Positions 41,440-52,150 of a stretch of DNA of 64,000 bases are shown piece by piece. Each line of letters starts with the position of its first letter. Position 1 is the first letter of the stretch. Position numbers and translations under genes: made by a program. This DNA comes from Achromobacter sp. MYb9 (GTDB taxonomy: Bacteria; Pseudomonadota; Gammaproteobacteria; Burkholderiales; Burkholderiaceae_B), in the NCBI RefSeq assembly GCF_002975275.1, contig NZ_PCOQ01000009.1, forward strand, positions 1 to 64,000. Reading direction: 5' to 3'. Below the pieces are notes generated by a model that was not told where the DNA came from, searched no databases, and saw only the letters and a program-made list of their open reading frames with translations.

Positions 41440-43374
41440 CTAGGCTTCGCTTTGATCGATTTCTTCCAGCGATCCCTGGATCTCGAGCCATTGCTCTTCC
41501 AGCTCGTCGATGCGCTTGCCGTGTTCGCCGTGCTCGGCCATGACCTTCTGGCGTTCCACGCGGCGTGCATCCGAATACAGGTCCGGATCAGCGATTACGG
41601 CGTCCAGCGCGTGCAGCTTGGTCCGCAGCTTTTCCATCTCGGACTCGACCTTGGCCAGCCTGGATTCCAGGGGTTTGCGCAAGGCGGACAGGCGTTGCCG
41701 CTGTTCGGCGTCGGCACGGCGCTGCGCCTTGCGGTCCACGACGGGTTCGCTGCCTTCGGCGTTTTCACGCGCGGCTTCCGCGCGTTCCCCGGCGTTGCGG
41801 GCGGCCAGCCAGTCGCGGTAATCCTCAAGGTCGCCATCGAACTCGCGAACCGCGCCGTCCGCCACGATCCAGAAGCTGTCCACGGTGGTGCGCAGCAAGT
41901 GCCGATCGTGCGAGACCAGCAGCATGCTGCCTCCGAAGTCGGCCAGCGCGGCGGCCAGGGCTTCGCGGGTTTCCACGTCCAAGTGGTTGCTGGGCTCGTC
42001 CAGCAGCAGCAGGTTGGGCTTTTGCCAGACGATCAAAGACAGCGCCAGCCGCGCCTTTTCGCCGCCCGACATGGGCCCGACTTTGCTGGTGACGGTATCG
42101 CCCGAAAAACCGAAACCGCCCAGGTAGTTGCGCAGTTCCTGTTCGCGGGTTTCCGGCGCCAGGCGCGCCAGGTGCGCGATCGGCGTGCTGTCGACGTCCA
42201 GCATGTCCAACTGGTGCTGATGGAAATAGCCGATGGCCAGGCCGCGCGAGGCGCGCCGTTCACCGGCCTGGACCGGGATCTCTTCGGCCAGCGTCTTGAT
42301 CAGCGTGCTCTTGCCCGCGCCGTTGGCGCCCAGCACGCCGACGCGGCTGCCCGCGCGCACCATCAAGGTGACATCGCGCAGGATGGGAACGGCATTGCCC
42401 GCCGCATCGGTGTAGCCGGCGGACAGGTGCTCCAGCGTCAGCAACGGGTCGGGCACCTGATCGGGCGAGGGGATGCGGATATCGATGCCGGCTTCAGCAT
42501 GCAGGGGCGCCAGCACCTGCATGCGGGCCAGTGCCTTGACGCGGCTTTGCGCCTGTTTGGCTTTGGTTGCCTTGGCCTTGAAGCGGTCGATGAAGCCTTG
42601 CAGGCGGGCCGCTTCGCGGGTCTGCCGTTCGTAGGCGACGTTGGTCTGCCGCAGGCGCTCGGCGCGTTGCGTCAGAAAATCGCCATAGCCGCCGCGGTAG
42701 CGCACGAGTTTGGCGTGATCGAAATGCAGGATGGACTTGGCCACCGCATCCAGGAATTCGGTGTCGTGGGAGATCAGCATGACGGTGCCCGGATAGGCGC
42801 CCAGCCATTTCTCCAGCCACAACATCGCGTCCAGATCCAAGTGGTTGGTGGGTTCGTCCAGCAGCAGCAGTTCGGACGGCGCCATCAGCGCGCTTGCCAG
42901 CGCCAGGCGCATGCGCCAGCCTCCGGAAAAGCTCTCTACCGGCAACATCCATTCGTTGGGTTTGAAGCCCAGGCCGGCCAGCAGCTGTTCCGCGCGCGAG
43001 GCCGCGCTCCAGGCGCCGGCTTCCACCAACGCGGCTTCCACTTCCGCGATCTGCGTGCCTTGCTCGTCGGTCAGCGCGGCTCGGCGCGCCTGCAGTTCGC
43101 GCAGGTGTGTGTCGCCGTCGATGACGAATTCGCGGGCAGGGCGGTCGTCGGCGTCGAGCTCTTGCTTGACACTGGCGATGCGCCAGCCGGCGGGCAGGTT
43201 CACGGTGCCGGCGTCCAGGTCCAGGGCGCCGGTCAGCAGGGCGAACAGCGAGGACTTGCCTGCGCCGTTCTTGCCCACGATGCCCACGCGTTCACCCGGA
43301 TGAACGACGAATTCAGCGCCGTCCAGCAGCACTTTCGTACCGCGGCGCAGGGTCAATCCAGTAGCGCGTATCAC
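41440..43374 (-). CDS. ABC-F family ATPase (YheS-like)
   Basis: 644 residues with two ABC domains and no membrane segments. Walker A motifs are GKNGAGKSS (34-42) and GANGAGKST (about 345). The signatures are FSGGWRMRL and MSGGEKARL, and both Walker B motifs read LLLLDEP. The linker between domains is charged and helical. The C-terminus is a coiled coil (KPLESRLAKVESEMEKLRTK). This is the YheS/Uup type that acts on ribosomes as a translation factor. The GTG at 43374 is chosen: it aligns with the YheS N-terminus and overlaps the prmB stop by four bases (GTGA). Confidence 0.92.
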   Translation of the reverse strand: MIRATGLTLRRGTKVLLDGAEFVVHPGERVGIVGKNGAGKSSLFALLTGALDLDAGTVNLPAGWRIASVKQELDADDRPAREFVIDGDTHLRELQARRAALTDEQGTQIAEVEAALVEAGAWSAASRAEQLLAGLGFKPNEWMLPVESFSGGWRMRLALASALMAPSELLLLDEPTNHLDLDAMLWLEKWLGAYPGTVMLISHDTEFLDAVAKSILHFDHAKLVRYRGGYGDFLTQRAERLRQTNVAYERQTREAARLQGFIDRFKAKATKAKQAQSRVKALARMQVLAPLHAEAGIDIRIPSPDQVPDPLLTLEHLSAGYTDAAGNAVPILRDVTLMVRAGSRVGVLGANGAGKSTLIKTLAEEIPVQAGERRASRGLAIGYFHQHQLDMLDVDSTPIAHLARLAPETREQELRNYLGGFGFSGDTVTSKVGPMSGGEKARLALSLIVWQKPNLLLLDEPSNHLDVETREALAAALADFGGSMLLVSHDRHLLRTTVDSFWIVADGAVREFDGDLEDYRDWLAARNAGERAEAARENAEGSEPVVDRKAQRRADAEQRQRLSALRKPLESRLAKVESEMEKLRTKLHALDAVIADPDLYSDARRVERQKVMAEHGEHGKRIDELEEQWLEIQGSLEEIDQSEA

Positions 43375-44267
43375 AGGGTCAGTTGGTCTCGGGTAAGCAG
43401 CAGGAGCTGGTCCGACGCCTCTTCCGTATCCAGCCACACGGGGGATAACTGCGGGAAGGCGGCTTCGAAGAAGTCGCGTTCGTGACCGATTTCAAGCACG
43501 ATCACGCCGTCTTGCGTCAGGTACCGGGGAGCCGCGGCCAGGATGCGGCGCACCAGGTCCATGCCGTCTTCGCCGCCAGCCAGCGCCAGCTGCGGTTCAT
43601 GCCGGTATTCCTGGGGCAGCACATCCATGGAGCCGCTGTTCACGTAAGGCGGATTGCAGATGATGACGTCGTATTGGCGGGCCGGCAGGCTGTCGAACAG
43701 ATTGCTTTCGTGCAGGTCCAGCCGGTCTTGCAAGCCGTAGTCGTCCACGTTGCGGCGGGCAACTTCCAGCGCATCGGCCGACACGTCCACCGCGTCCACA
43801 TGGGCGTAGGGGAAGGCCAGGGCGGACAAGATGGCCAGGCAACCGGATCCGGTGCACATGTCCAGCACGTTTTCCACCGCCGTCGCGTCCTGCACCCAGG
43901 GCGCCAAGCCCTGGTCCAGCAGTTCCGAGATGGGCGAGCGCGGCACGATGACACGCTGGTCCACGTAGAAGCGATGACCGCGCAGCCAGGCCTCGTTGGT
44001 GAGGTAAGCGGCGGGTACGCGCTCGGTCACGCGGCGCTCCAGCAGGTCCAGCACGCGGTCGCGCTCTTCGCGGACCACGCGCGCGTCCAGGAACGGCTCC
44101 AGCGTGTCCAGCGGCAAGTGCAGGGCGTGCAGCGTCAGGTAGACCGCCTCGTCCCAGGCGTTGTCGCTGCCATGCCCCAGCGCCACCTGGGCGCCGTTCA
44201 ACCGCGACACCCCATAACGGATGAGGTCGCGCAGGGTCAGCAATTCTTGGCGGGCGGATTGATACAT
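43371..44267 (-). CDS. prmB: Ribosomal protein L3 N5-glutamine methyltransferase
   Basis: 298 residues. A helical N-terminal domain is followed by the SAM-binding domain with DMCTGSGCLAILSA and the substrate motif NPPYVN. The spacing and length match PrmB rather than PrmC, which methylates release factors. It methylates a glutamine of ribosomal protein L3. It lies 108 bp downstream of dapE with a terminator in between, and overlaps the ABC-F gene by GTGA, so two ribosome-related genes are coupled. Confidence 0.92.
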   Translation of the reverse strand: MYQSARQELLTLRDLIRYGVSRLNGAQVALGHGSDNAWDEAVYLTLHALHLPLDTLEPFLDARVVREERDRVLDLLERRVTERVPAAYLTNEAWLRGHRFYVDQRVIVPRSPISELLDQGLAPWVQDATAVENVLDMCTGSGCLAILSALAFPYAHVDAVDVSADALEVARRNVDDYGLQDRLDLHESNLFDSLPARQYDVIICNPPYVNSGSMDVLPQEYRHEPQLALAGGEDGMDLVRRILAAAPRYLTQDGVIVLEIGHERDFFEAAFPQLSPVWLDTEEASDQLLLLTRDQLTL

Positions 44268-44276
44268 AGTTAGACC

Positions 44277-44325
44277 TTTTCCCTCTGGGTTACCCCAAGG
44301 GGAAAACGCCCCCTTTGGAGGGGGC
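44277..44325 (-). terminator. Double hairpin terminator between dapE and prmB
   Basis: On the minus strand, GCCCCCT/AGGGGGC (44308-44314 with 44319-44325) is followed by GTTTTCCCC, a standard intrinsic terminator for dapE. The T-run is reused in a second hairpin, TTTTCCC/GGGAAAA (44277-44283 with 44300-44306), just before prmB. Confidence 0.8.
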
Positions 44326-44375
44326 AGTTTCGTTTCCCCACGCGCCGTCGCGATTCGACGAAGCGCGAGGCAGTT

Positions 44376-46414
<2,039 letters not shown>

Positions 46415-46438
46415 AGCGGCTCAGCTTTTAAAGGTTGA

Positions 46439-47635
46439 TCAAACAGAAGTATGTACAAAATGGGCGATGCGTTCGGCTGCCTGCACGCAGTCAGCCAAAG
46501 GCGCCACCAACGCAATACGGATGCGGCCGTGGCCGGGATTCACGCCATGCGCTTCCCGCGCCAGGAAACTGCCCGGCAGAACGGTAACACCGGTGCGGCC
46601 GTAAAGGTCACGCACAAAGGCCGTATCCGACCCCGGCGTGGCCGCCCACAGATAGAAAGACGCCTGCGGGCGCGACACGTCCAGTACGCTTTCAAGAATA
46701 GGCACGACCGCGTCGAATTTCTCGCGGTAGAGGCGCCGGTTGTCCTTCACGTGCGCTTCGTCGGACCAGGCCGCGACGCTCGCCGCGGACACCAGGGGGC
46801 TCATCGCACTGCCATGATACGTGCGATACAGCAGGAAGCGGCCAATCAGGGCGGCATCGCCGGCGACGAAGCCCGAGCGCAGGCCGGGTACGTTGGAGCG
46901 CTTGGACAGGCTTGAGAACGCCACCAGGTTACGGTAGTCGTCCCGGCCCAGGCGGCGTGCCGCCTGCAGACCGCCCAGGGGCGGGTTGCCTTCATCCAGA
47001 TAAATCTCGGAATAGCACTCGTCCGACGCGATGACGAAGCCATGGCAGTCGGAGAGCTTGAACAGCGTTTCCCACTCGTCCAGCGACATGACGTTGCCCG
47101 CCGGATTCCCGGGGGAACACACGAACACCAGCCGCGTCTTCTTCCAGACATCCTCCGGCACTTGTTGCCAGTCGCTGGAAAAATTGCGCAAGGGATCGGC
47201 GTTGACGAAGTAGGGCGTGGCGCCCGCCAGCAGCGTGGCGCCTTCATAGATCTGATAGAACGGGTTGGGGCAGATGACCACCGACCCCGCCGACGGGTCG
47301 ATCACCGTCTGCGTGAACGCGAACAGCGCTTCGCGCGAGCCCAGGGCCGGCAGCACCTGCGTGTCCGCGTCGGGGGCGGGAATGCTGTAGCGGCGCGCCA
47401 GCCAGCCAGAGATCGCCTGGCGCAGCGCCGGGTCGCCCTTGGTGGAGGGGTACACGGACAACCCGCCCATGTGGTCACGGATCGCTTGTTCGATACGTTC
47501 CGGCGCGGCGTGCTTGGGCTCGCCGATCGACAGATTGATGGGCGTCAGGCCGTCCGGCTGCGCGTTGGCGGAAGCCAACAACGCGCGCAGTTTTTCGAAC
47601 GGGTAGGGGTGTAAAGCATCGAGGCGCGGATTCAT
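46439..47635 (-). CDS. dapC: Succinyldiaminopimelate transaminase
   Basis: 398 residues, fold-type I aminotransferase. The PLP lysine lies in FSSLSKRSNVPGLRSG. Other family blocks are NLSIGEPKH, VYPSTKGDPALRQAI, CSPGNPAGNVMS and DECYSEIY. This matches DapC, which was defined in Bordetella pertussis, and the neighbours dapD and dapE confirm it. The ATG at 47635 is preferred: longer readings run through the tRNA gene. It starts 48 bp from the tRNA-Leu gene on the opposite strand. Confidence 0.96.
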   Translation of the reverse strand: MNPRLDALHPYPFEKLRALLASANAQPDGLTPINLSIGEPKHAAPERIEQAIRDHMGGLSVYPSTKGDPALRQAISGWLARRYSIPAPDADTQVLPALGSREALFAFTQTVIDPSAGSVVICPNPFYQIYEGATLLAGATPYFVNADPLRNFSSDWQQVPEDVWKKTRLVFVCSPGNPAGNVMSLDEWETLFKLSDCHGFVIASDECYSEIYLDEGNPPLGGLQAARRLGRDDYRNLVAFSSLSKRSNVPGLRSGFVAGDAALIGRFLLYRTYHGSAMSPLVSAASVAAWSDEAHVKDNRRLYREKFDAVVPILESVLDVSRPQASFYLWAATPGSDTAFVRDLYGRTGVTVLPGSFLAREAHGVNPGHGRIRIALVAPLADCVQAAERIAHFVHTSV

Positions 47636-47682
47636 GACGCAAGATTTTAACAAGCAAGCTACAATAGCGGGCTTGACCTTTA

Positions 47683-47769
47683 GCGAAGGTGGCGAAATTG
47701 GTAGACGCACCAGGTTTAGGTCCTGACGCCGTAACAGGTGTAGGGGTTCGAGTCCCCTCCTTCGCACCA
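47683..47769 (+). tRNA. tRNA-Leu (anticodon UAG)
   Basis: 87 nt including an encoded CCA end. The acceptor stem is GCGAAGG/CCTTCGC. The D arm reads GGCGAAATTGGTAGACGC, the anticodon loop TTTAGGT has TAG, and there is a long class II variable arm (GACGCCGTAACAGGTGT) and a T arm with GGTTCGAGTCC. These match tRNA-Leu. A TACAAT at 47660-47665 may be the -10 box. Confidence 0.97.
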
Positions 47770-47833
47770 TATATTGCCTGACGTTGTTCGGCCGCTGTTT
47801 GGCCGTTGGTTGGTGTTGCGCCGACAATGTCAT

Positions 47834-47872
47834 AAACCCCCGAGCGCTCGAATGCGCCGGGGGTTTTCTTTT
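47834..47872. terminator. Intrinsic terminator after tRNA-Leu, possibly bidirectional
   Basis: AAACCCCCG (47834-47842) pairs with CGGGGGTTT (47858-47866), with inner GCGC pairing, and a T-rich tail TTTTCTTTT follows. It lies 65 bp after the tRNA. The A-tract on the left also allows use by sorB transcripts from the other side, though sorB ends 170 bp away. Nothing else was seen between 47873 and 48042. Confidence 0.85.
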
Positions 47873-48042
47873 GCCTCCAATTCAGGCATCCCCCATTCAG
47901 GCACCTCCCATGAAGCGCCACGTCCCTACGCCAAATCCACGCCAGGATCTACGCCAAAGGGGGACGAATCGGGTACTTTCCGCAAGCGCGGGGACCGATG
48001 GTGCGGCAACGTCAGCAAGGGCGGCGCCGGGGAAACCAGGCC

Positions 48043-48402
48043 TCAGGGCTTGGGAGACCCGGCAGGCTGGGGCGGGGGATAGGCTTGATTCAGGTACTGC
48101 ACGATCAGCGGCACTTGTTCGGCCGGAATGGGCGCGCCGTAGGTGCCGACCATCTTTTTGACTTCGGCATCCCAGAAACCCAATGGCATCGGCGGCTGCG
48201 ACGACAGGTAATCGACCGAGTGGCACATCAGGCATAGGGCCGCGCTTTGGGCACCGGCGCCGGTGCCGGGGTGCAGCGTTGCGGTTTCCGGGGGGAGCTG
48301 GATGTCCAGGGCGGCGGCGGATGCGCAGGCAGAAATAGCGGCCAGGGCGACGGCCAGCCTGACCAGGCGGCCGTGAGGATGACGACGGGCGGGGCGGGTC
48401 AT
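48043..48402 (-). CDS. sorB: Sulfite dehydrogenase cytochrome c subunit, SorB-like
   Basis: 119 residues. A signal peptide (about 1-31) is followed by a small mono-haem cytochrome c with CLMCH at 57-61 and candidate distal Met72 or Met84. It takes electrons from the molybdenum subunit in the periplasm and passes them to cytochrome c. The ATG at 48402 has AAGGAG upstream and lies ten bases after the sorA stop. The C-terminus is Pro-rich (YPPPQPAGSPKP). Confidence 0.88.
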   Translation of the reverse strand: MTRPARRHPHGRLVRLAVALAAISACASAAALDIQLPPETATLHPGTGAGAQSAALCLMCHSVDYLSSQPPMPLGFWDAEVKKMVGTYGAPIPAEQVPLIVQYLNQAYPPPQPAGSPKP

Positions 48403-48412
48403 GGGGGGCTCC

Positions 48413-49648
48413 TTACACAGCGTCGACGCGCACGGTTTCGACCACGTTGCGCATGTACCCGGATGGGTTCCACAGCGGGTCCAAGGGTTGGGTTTCGCCC
48501 GCCGTATTGGTGGCGCGGACCTTCAGGGCGTAGGCGCCGGCCTGCTCGGGCGTGAAGTCGGCGTGCCACTCGCGGAAGGAATAGCGGCCCAGGTCCTCGC
48601 CCAGAGAGGCGGCGCGCCAGGTCTTGCCGCCGTCGGCCGAAAATTGCACGTCGCGAATGCCGCGGCCGCCGTCGAAGGCAATGCCGCGCACCGGCACGCG
48701 TTGGGCTTTGGCCACGCGGGCGCCGTCGGTCAGGCTGGTGATGAAGCTGCGTACGTTGTAGCGGCCGATGGGGCGGGTTTTTTCTGGCGCTTTGCCCACC
48801 GGAGTGCAGGCGCAGTCGTTATCGGGAATGCGGTAGGCCTTCTGCATCCAGAAGCCGTCGAACTCGGTGTTCAGCACCTTGATGTCGGCCAGGTGCTTGA
48901 CCCAGTAGGTGCCGTAATAACCGGGCACCACCAGCCGCACGGGATAGCCATTGAGCATGGGCAGGTCTTCGCCGTTCATGGCGTAGGCCAGCATGACTTC
49001 GCCGTCCAGGGCGTGGGCCGCGTCCAGCGCCTTGACGAATTCCGGGGTGGCAGGCAGCACGGGCCGGTCCAGGCCTTCGAAGGTGATTTGGCGGGCGCCG
49101 GCCTGGATGCCAGCCTTTTCCAGGACGCGCTTGAGCGGAATGCCCACCCAGCGGGCGTTGCCCATCGCGCCATTGCCCAGCTGGCCTCCACCCACACGCG
49201 GTTCAAAAAAACCCCGGCTGTTGCCGGAGCATTGGGTGACGGCCACCAGCTCGACGGGGGCACCGAACTGCTGCTTCAGGTCGGTCAGCGACAAGTTCAG
49301 TGGCGTGCCGACCAGCCCGCCGACGCGCAGCCGGTAGGTAGCGGGGTCGATGGCTGTGGGAATGTTGCCCAGGTGGTAGCGCACGAAGAACGCATCGTTG
49401 GGCGTGATGACGCTGTCGTTGAACACCTCGAACGGCGTTTCCAGCTGCGGCGGCCGTGAGGTCTGGCGGATCAGAGGGCGCTTCTGCGGGTAGGCGATCA
49501 AGTCGCGCTCGCCGTTTGCGAAAGGTAGTGTGACGGTGGCCGGGGCGGCCAAGCTGACCAGGGCATGGCCGGCCAGCGTGCCGGCCGCGCCCACGGTACA
49601 GGCTTGGCGCAGGAAGCGCCGGCGCCCATCCGGATCGAATGTGCTCAT
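48413..49648 (-). CDS. sorA: Sulfite dehydrogenase molybdopterin subunit, SorA-like
   Basis: 411 residues. The twin-arginine signal (RRRFLRQACTVG, residues 9-20) fits export of a folded molybdoprotein. The molybdenum ligand is Cys140 in VTQCSGNSR. R90 and H92 (FVRYHLGN) match active-site residues of SorA. A C-terminal dimerisation domain follows (FDGGRGIRDVQFSADGGKTW). With SorB it oxidises sulfite to sulfate. GAGGAGA precedes the ATG. YedY/MsrP-like functions are less likely because of the length and the SorB partner. Confidence 0.92.
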   Translation of the reverse strand: MSTFDPDGRRRFLRQACTVGAAGTLAGHALVSLAAPATVTLPFANGERDLIAYPQKRPLIRQTSRPPQLETPFEVFNDSVITPNDAFFVRYHLGNIPTAIDPATYRLRVGGLVGTPLNLSLTDLKQQFGAPVELVAVTQCSGNSRGFFEPRVGGGQLGNGAMGNARWVGIPLKRVLEKAGIQAGARQITFEGLDRPVLPATPEFVKALDAAHALDGEVMLAYAMNGEDLPMLNGYPVRLVVPGYYGTYWVKHLADIKVLNTEFDGFWMQKAYRIPDNDCACTPVGKAPEKTRPIGRYNVRSFITSLTDGARVAKAQRVPVRGIAFDGGRGIRDVQFSADGGKTWRAASLGEDLGRYSFREWHADFTPEQAGAYALKVRATNTAGETQPLDPLWNPSGYMRNVVETVRVDAV

Positions 49649-49959
49649 GCTTGTCTCCTCGTTGTTTTCCAGTGCCCGGCGACTCGCGGTGCCGTCGAAT
49701 CAGGCTACGCCGGGCTAGCTGACGGCCACGTTAATTGTTGCGGCGCCACGCAACGGCCGTTCCAGAAATCGCGTTATCCGTACAGTCCGCGCACGTCTTC
49801 CGACGAGGCTGACGTTCAAGCAGCGGCTCCGCGTCCTTCGATCCCGGGTAATAGTCAAGCCTGGAAAGCACTGAACCAACGCAACACGACGCTCAAGTTT
49901 TCCGCTCCGGTTGCCGTTAATGCCGATACAGCTTCCATAGGCCAAGGGAAAACAGTGCC
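49649..49959. other. 311-bp divergent intergenic region between sorA and a small membrane protein gene
   Basis: It holds one 8-bp inverted repeat, GCCCGGCG (49674-49681) with CGCCGGGC (49708-49715), in the sorA leader, and the small palindrome-like GCTA...TAGC next to it. No sure promoter was seen on either strand. No gene is supported, although one plus-strand frame is open across part of it. Confidence 0.5.
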
Positions 49960-50409
49960 ATGTTTGATTTAATCTCCATCGTCGTAACCATCGTTGCTCT
50001 GATCGCCTGGGCAATCCACCGTCAACAAAAGCGGCATAAAGCGTTGCTGGCGAAGTTTCGCGAACACAACCAGCGACTCGGCACGTCTTTCCCCGAAACC
50101 AATGTCGACAGCGAACTGATTCTTAGCGACAAGGCCAAGAAAGTTGTCATTGCGTTTGATCCCGAAACTCGGAAACTCTGCATGGTGTCGGGGGCGAAGG
50201 ATCCGGGCGAGGTCCTCGACTTTTCATACATCAGGCAATGGCAGTTGAAATGGACCGAGGTTTCCGGCAATGGCGGACTGGCGTTCAGGAATGTCCATTT
50301 CGCCTTTTCCACCAACGATCTTAAAAGGCCGTTGATTCACATTCCCGTCATCGGTAAAGCGTATGGCGATACCTGGAATAGCCGCCTCGGCATTCTGATG
50401 GGCGCCTGA
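49960..50409 (+). CDS. Small membrane-anchored protein of unknown function
   Basis: 149 residues. One N-terminal transmembrane helix (residues 3-19, DLISIVVTIVALIAWAI) is followed by a basic stretch (HRQQKRHKALLAKFREHNQR) and a soluble domain of about 105 residues. That domain has beta-rich segments (KKVVIAFDPETRKLCMVSG, LAFRNVHFAFSTNDLKRPLI). The basic residues after the helix suggest a cytoplasmic domain. I do not recognise the family. AAGGGAAAA lies upstream at slightly long spacing. Its base composition is less GC-rich than its neighbours, which may indicate separate history. Confidence 0.65.
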   Translation: MFDLISIVVTIVALIAWAIHRQQKRHKALLAKFREHNQRLGTSFPETNVDSELILSDKAKKVVIAFDPETRKLCMVSGAKDPGEVLDFSYIRQWQLKWTEVSGNGGLAFRNVHFAFSTNDLKRPLIHIPVIGKAYGDTWNSRLGILMGA

Positions 50410-50563
50410 CCCGAGATAATCGGCGCGCCGCAAGGGCGGCCAACACGGCTGCCCGGTTTGCCTCTTGCATACCTTGATACCGCTTTCTACAGGGCCATCA
50501 GCTGCCCGTCTGGCGCACCCGGAAAACCCATCGGGACAGGGTTTGTCCTGATGCCCAATCTGC

Positions 50564-50592
50564 TTGACACCCCCTCGCGCAGCCCATAAAGT
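50564..50592 (+). promoter_or_regulatory. Sigma-70 promoter of the MFS-kinase-dehydrogenase-GlpP operon
   Basis: A perfect TTGACA (50564-50569), a 17-bp spacer and TAAAGT (50587-50592). The start point would be near 50599. This leaves a leader of about 94 nt before the GTG start at 50693. Confidence 0.75.
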
Positions 50593-50598
50593 CACCGC

Positions 50599-50640
50599 AC
50601 AGATTTAGATAAAAGACCATCTGTAAGGTGGTCTTTTATC
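50599..50640 (+). promoter_or_regulatory. Leader with two incompatible hairpins, candidate terminator/antiterminator for GlpP
   Basis: Hairpin B is a perfect 12-bp stem, GATAAAAGACCA (50608-50619) with TGGTCTTTTATC (50629-50640), and a 9-nt loop. Its AAAAGACCA/TGGTCTTTT core followed by AT looks like an intrinsic terminator. Hairpin A pairs ACAGAT (50599-50604) with ATCTGT (50619-50624), and the two cannot form together except as a pseudoknot. The operon's last gene encodes GlpP, which in Bacillus antiterminates a similar glpD leader. A DNA operator is the alternative reading of the 33-bp palindrome. Confidence 0.65.
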
Positions 50641-50692
50641 GCGTGCAGATTGCGTCGACCTCTTACAGAAATAATTCCAAGAGGAGACGACT

Positions 50693-52150
50693 GTGCAATC
50701 ATCGACCGTGAAAATACGTGGCATCGACGATGTCATCGCTTTTATCGATTCCCGCCCCGGCATTGCCGGCCGCGCTGGCCTGATTTGGTGGCTGGCCCTA
50801 GGCGGATTGTTCCTGGATGCGTTTGCAAACTCGGCATTGAGCGCGGGCTTGGGGCCGATGACCCGAGATCTGGGCCTGAAGGCGGGCCAGGTCGCGTTGA
50901 TGACCTCGTTCGCCTCCTGGGTGGCCATTGCGTTCAACCCGATCGGCGGGTGGATGGCAGACCGCTGGGGGCGCATCCGTCCCTTGATCATCGCCAAGTT
51001 CCTGGCGGTGATCGGCGCCGGGCTGGTGATGTTCGCGCCCAATTTCGAAGTCATCCTGGCGGGCCGCTTCTTTGTGGGCGCGGCGTATGGCATCGACTTC
51101 GCCATCGCCATGGCGGTGCTGGCCGAGTTCACTCCCGTCAAGTTCAAGAGCCGCCTGAATACCTGGCAGGGCATGTGGTACACGGCCGTGTGCACGAACC
51201 TGCTGCTGGCGATGCTGTTCTTTTCATGGGACGTGGGCGACTCGATCTGGCGCTATTCGGTCGGTGCGACCGCAGTTTTCGCCATGGTCATTTTGGTGCT
51301 GCAGCTTAGCTACATGGTCGAAAGCCCCATCTGGCTGGCGCGCAAGGAACGGGTCGCGCAGGCGGCGCAGGCGATGACGCGGATCTACGGACAGGCGTTT
51401 GCCGCCGCGCCGCTGGCGGAGCGGGTGCCGGTTACCAACCAGGCCAAGCGCGGACTGGCCAATGTGCTGCTGATCTTTCGCGGGGTGTACTTGCCGCGCA
51501 CGATCCTGGCGGCCACGGTGCAGATCGGCCAGTCGATCCAGTACTTTGCCGTCGGCTGGTATCTGCCGTTGATCAGCGCGGCGCTGTTCGGCAAGGACTT
51601 CATCTACGCGACGATCGGCGCGCTGGTGTTCAACATCTTCGGCATCTTCGGCGGCTTCCTGTCACCCTACATCGGCCGCAAACTGGGCCTGCGGCGCGCA
51701 TCGGCGTTCGGTTTCGCGATGGTGTTCGTGATCTTGCTCGTGCTGGGCACGTTCCATGGGCAAATGCCGCTGTGGCTGGCGGTCGCGTTGCCGTCGCTCT
51801 TCATCCTGTTCCACTCCGGTGGCCCGGGCGCCAACGGCAAGAGCCTGTCGTCGCTGTCGTTTCGCAGCGAGTTGCGGGCCGGCGCCAACGGCATCATCGG
51901 GGCGCTGGGGTCCACCGGCGCGGCGATCGGCTTGCTGGTGTTTCCGATTTTCCGCGAGAACTACGGCCTAGAAAGGACTTTCCTGATCCTGTCGGTCGTG
52001 CCCTTGATCGCCAGCATCATCTGCTTTGTGATCAAGTGGGACCCCACCCGAACCACCATCAATCCCGACACGGAAGCCGGCGCGCCGCAGTTCAAGGACG
52101 ATGTCGCGCTGGCCTCCCTGGACCCTGCCATTGGGAAAGCTGCGCGATGA
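50693..52150 (+). CDS. Major facilitator superfamily transporter, probable polyol or phosphate-ester importer
   Basis: 485 residues, about 12 transmembrane helices. Loop 2-3 has GGWMADRWGRIRPL and the second half has SPYIGRKLGLRRASAFG, resembling the sugar-porter branch. The soluble N-terminus (about 30 residues) and C-terminus are polar. It starts at GTG 50693, with AGAGGAGA well placed. It overlaps the kinase gene by ATGA. As first gene of a glycerol-type catabolic operon it most likely imports the polyol the kinase phosphorylates. That substrate is inferred from context. Confidence 0.88.
   Translation: MQSSTVKIRGIDDVIAFIDSRPGIAGRAGLIWWLALGGLFLDAFANSALSAGLGPMTRDLGLKAGQVALMTSFASWVAIAFNPIGGWMADRWGRIRPLIIAKFLAVIGAGLVMFAPNFEVILAGRFFVGAAYGIDFAIAMAVLAEFTPVKFKSRLNTWQGMWYTAVCTNLLLAMLFFSWDVGDSIWRYSVGATAVFAMVILVLQLSYMVESPIWLARKERVAQAAQAMTRIYGQAFAAAPLAERVPVTNQAKRGLANVLLIFRGVYLPRTILAATVQIGQSIQYFAVGWYLPLISAALFGKDFIYATIGALVFNIFGIFGGFLSPYIGRKLGLRRASAFGFAMVFVILLVLGTFHGQMPLWLAVALPSLFILFHSGGPGANGKSLSSLSFRSELRAGANGIIGALGSTGAAIGLLVFPIFRENYGLERTFLILSVVPLIASIICFVIKWDPTRTTINPDTEAGAPQFKDDVALASLDPAIGKAAR

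Larger units (their letters stand above)
50410..50692 (+). other. 283-bp leader and promoter region of the glpP-type operon
   Basis: No gene is seen between 50410 and 50560, where a few short GC-rich repeats occur. The promoter, hairpins and ribosome-binding site of the next operon lie in 50564-50690 and are listed separately. Confidence 0.6.

Noticed and set aside
41452..43485. A 677-codon open frame opposite the ABC-F gene
   Set aside because: Shadow of a strongly conserved two-domain ATPase; no ribosome-binding site or family motif.
47636..47833. N-terminal extension of dapC to 47833
   Set aside because: It would translate through the tRNA-Leu gene; the ATG at 47635 matches the family N-terminus.
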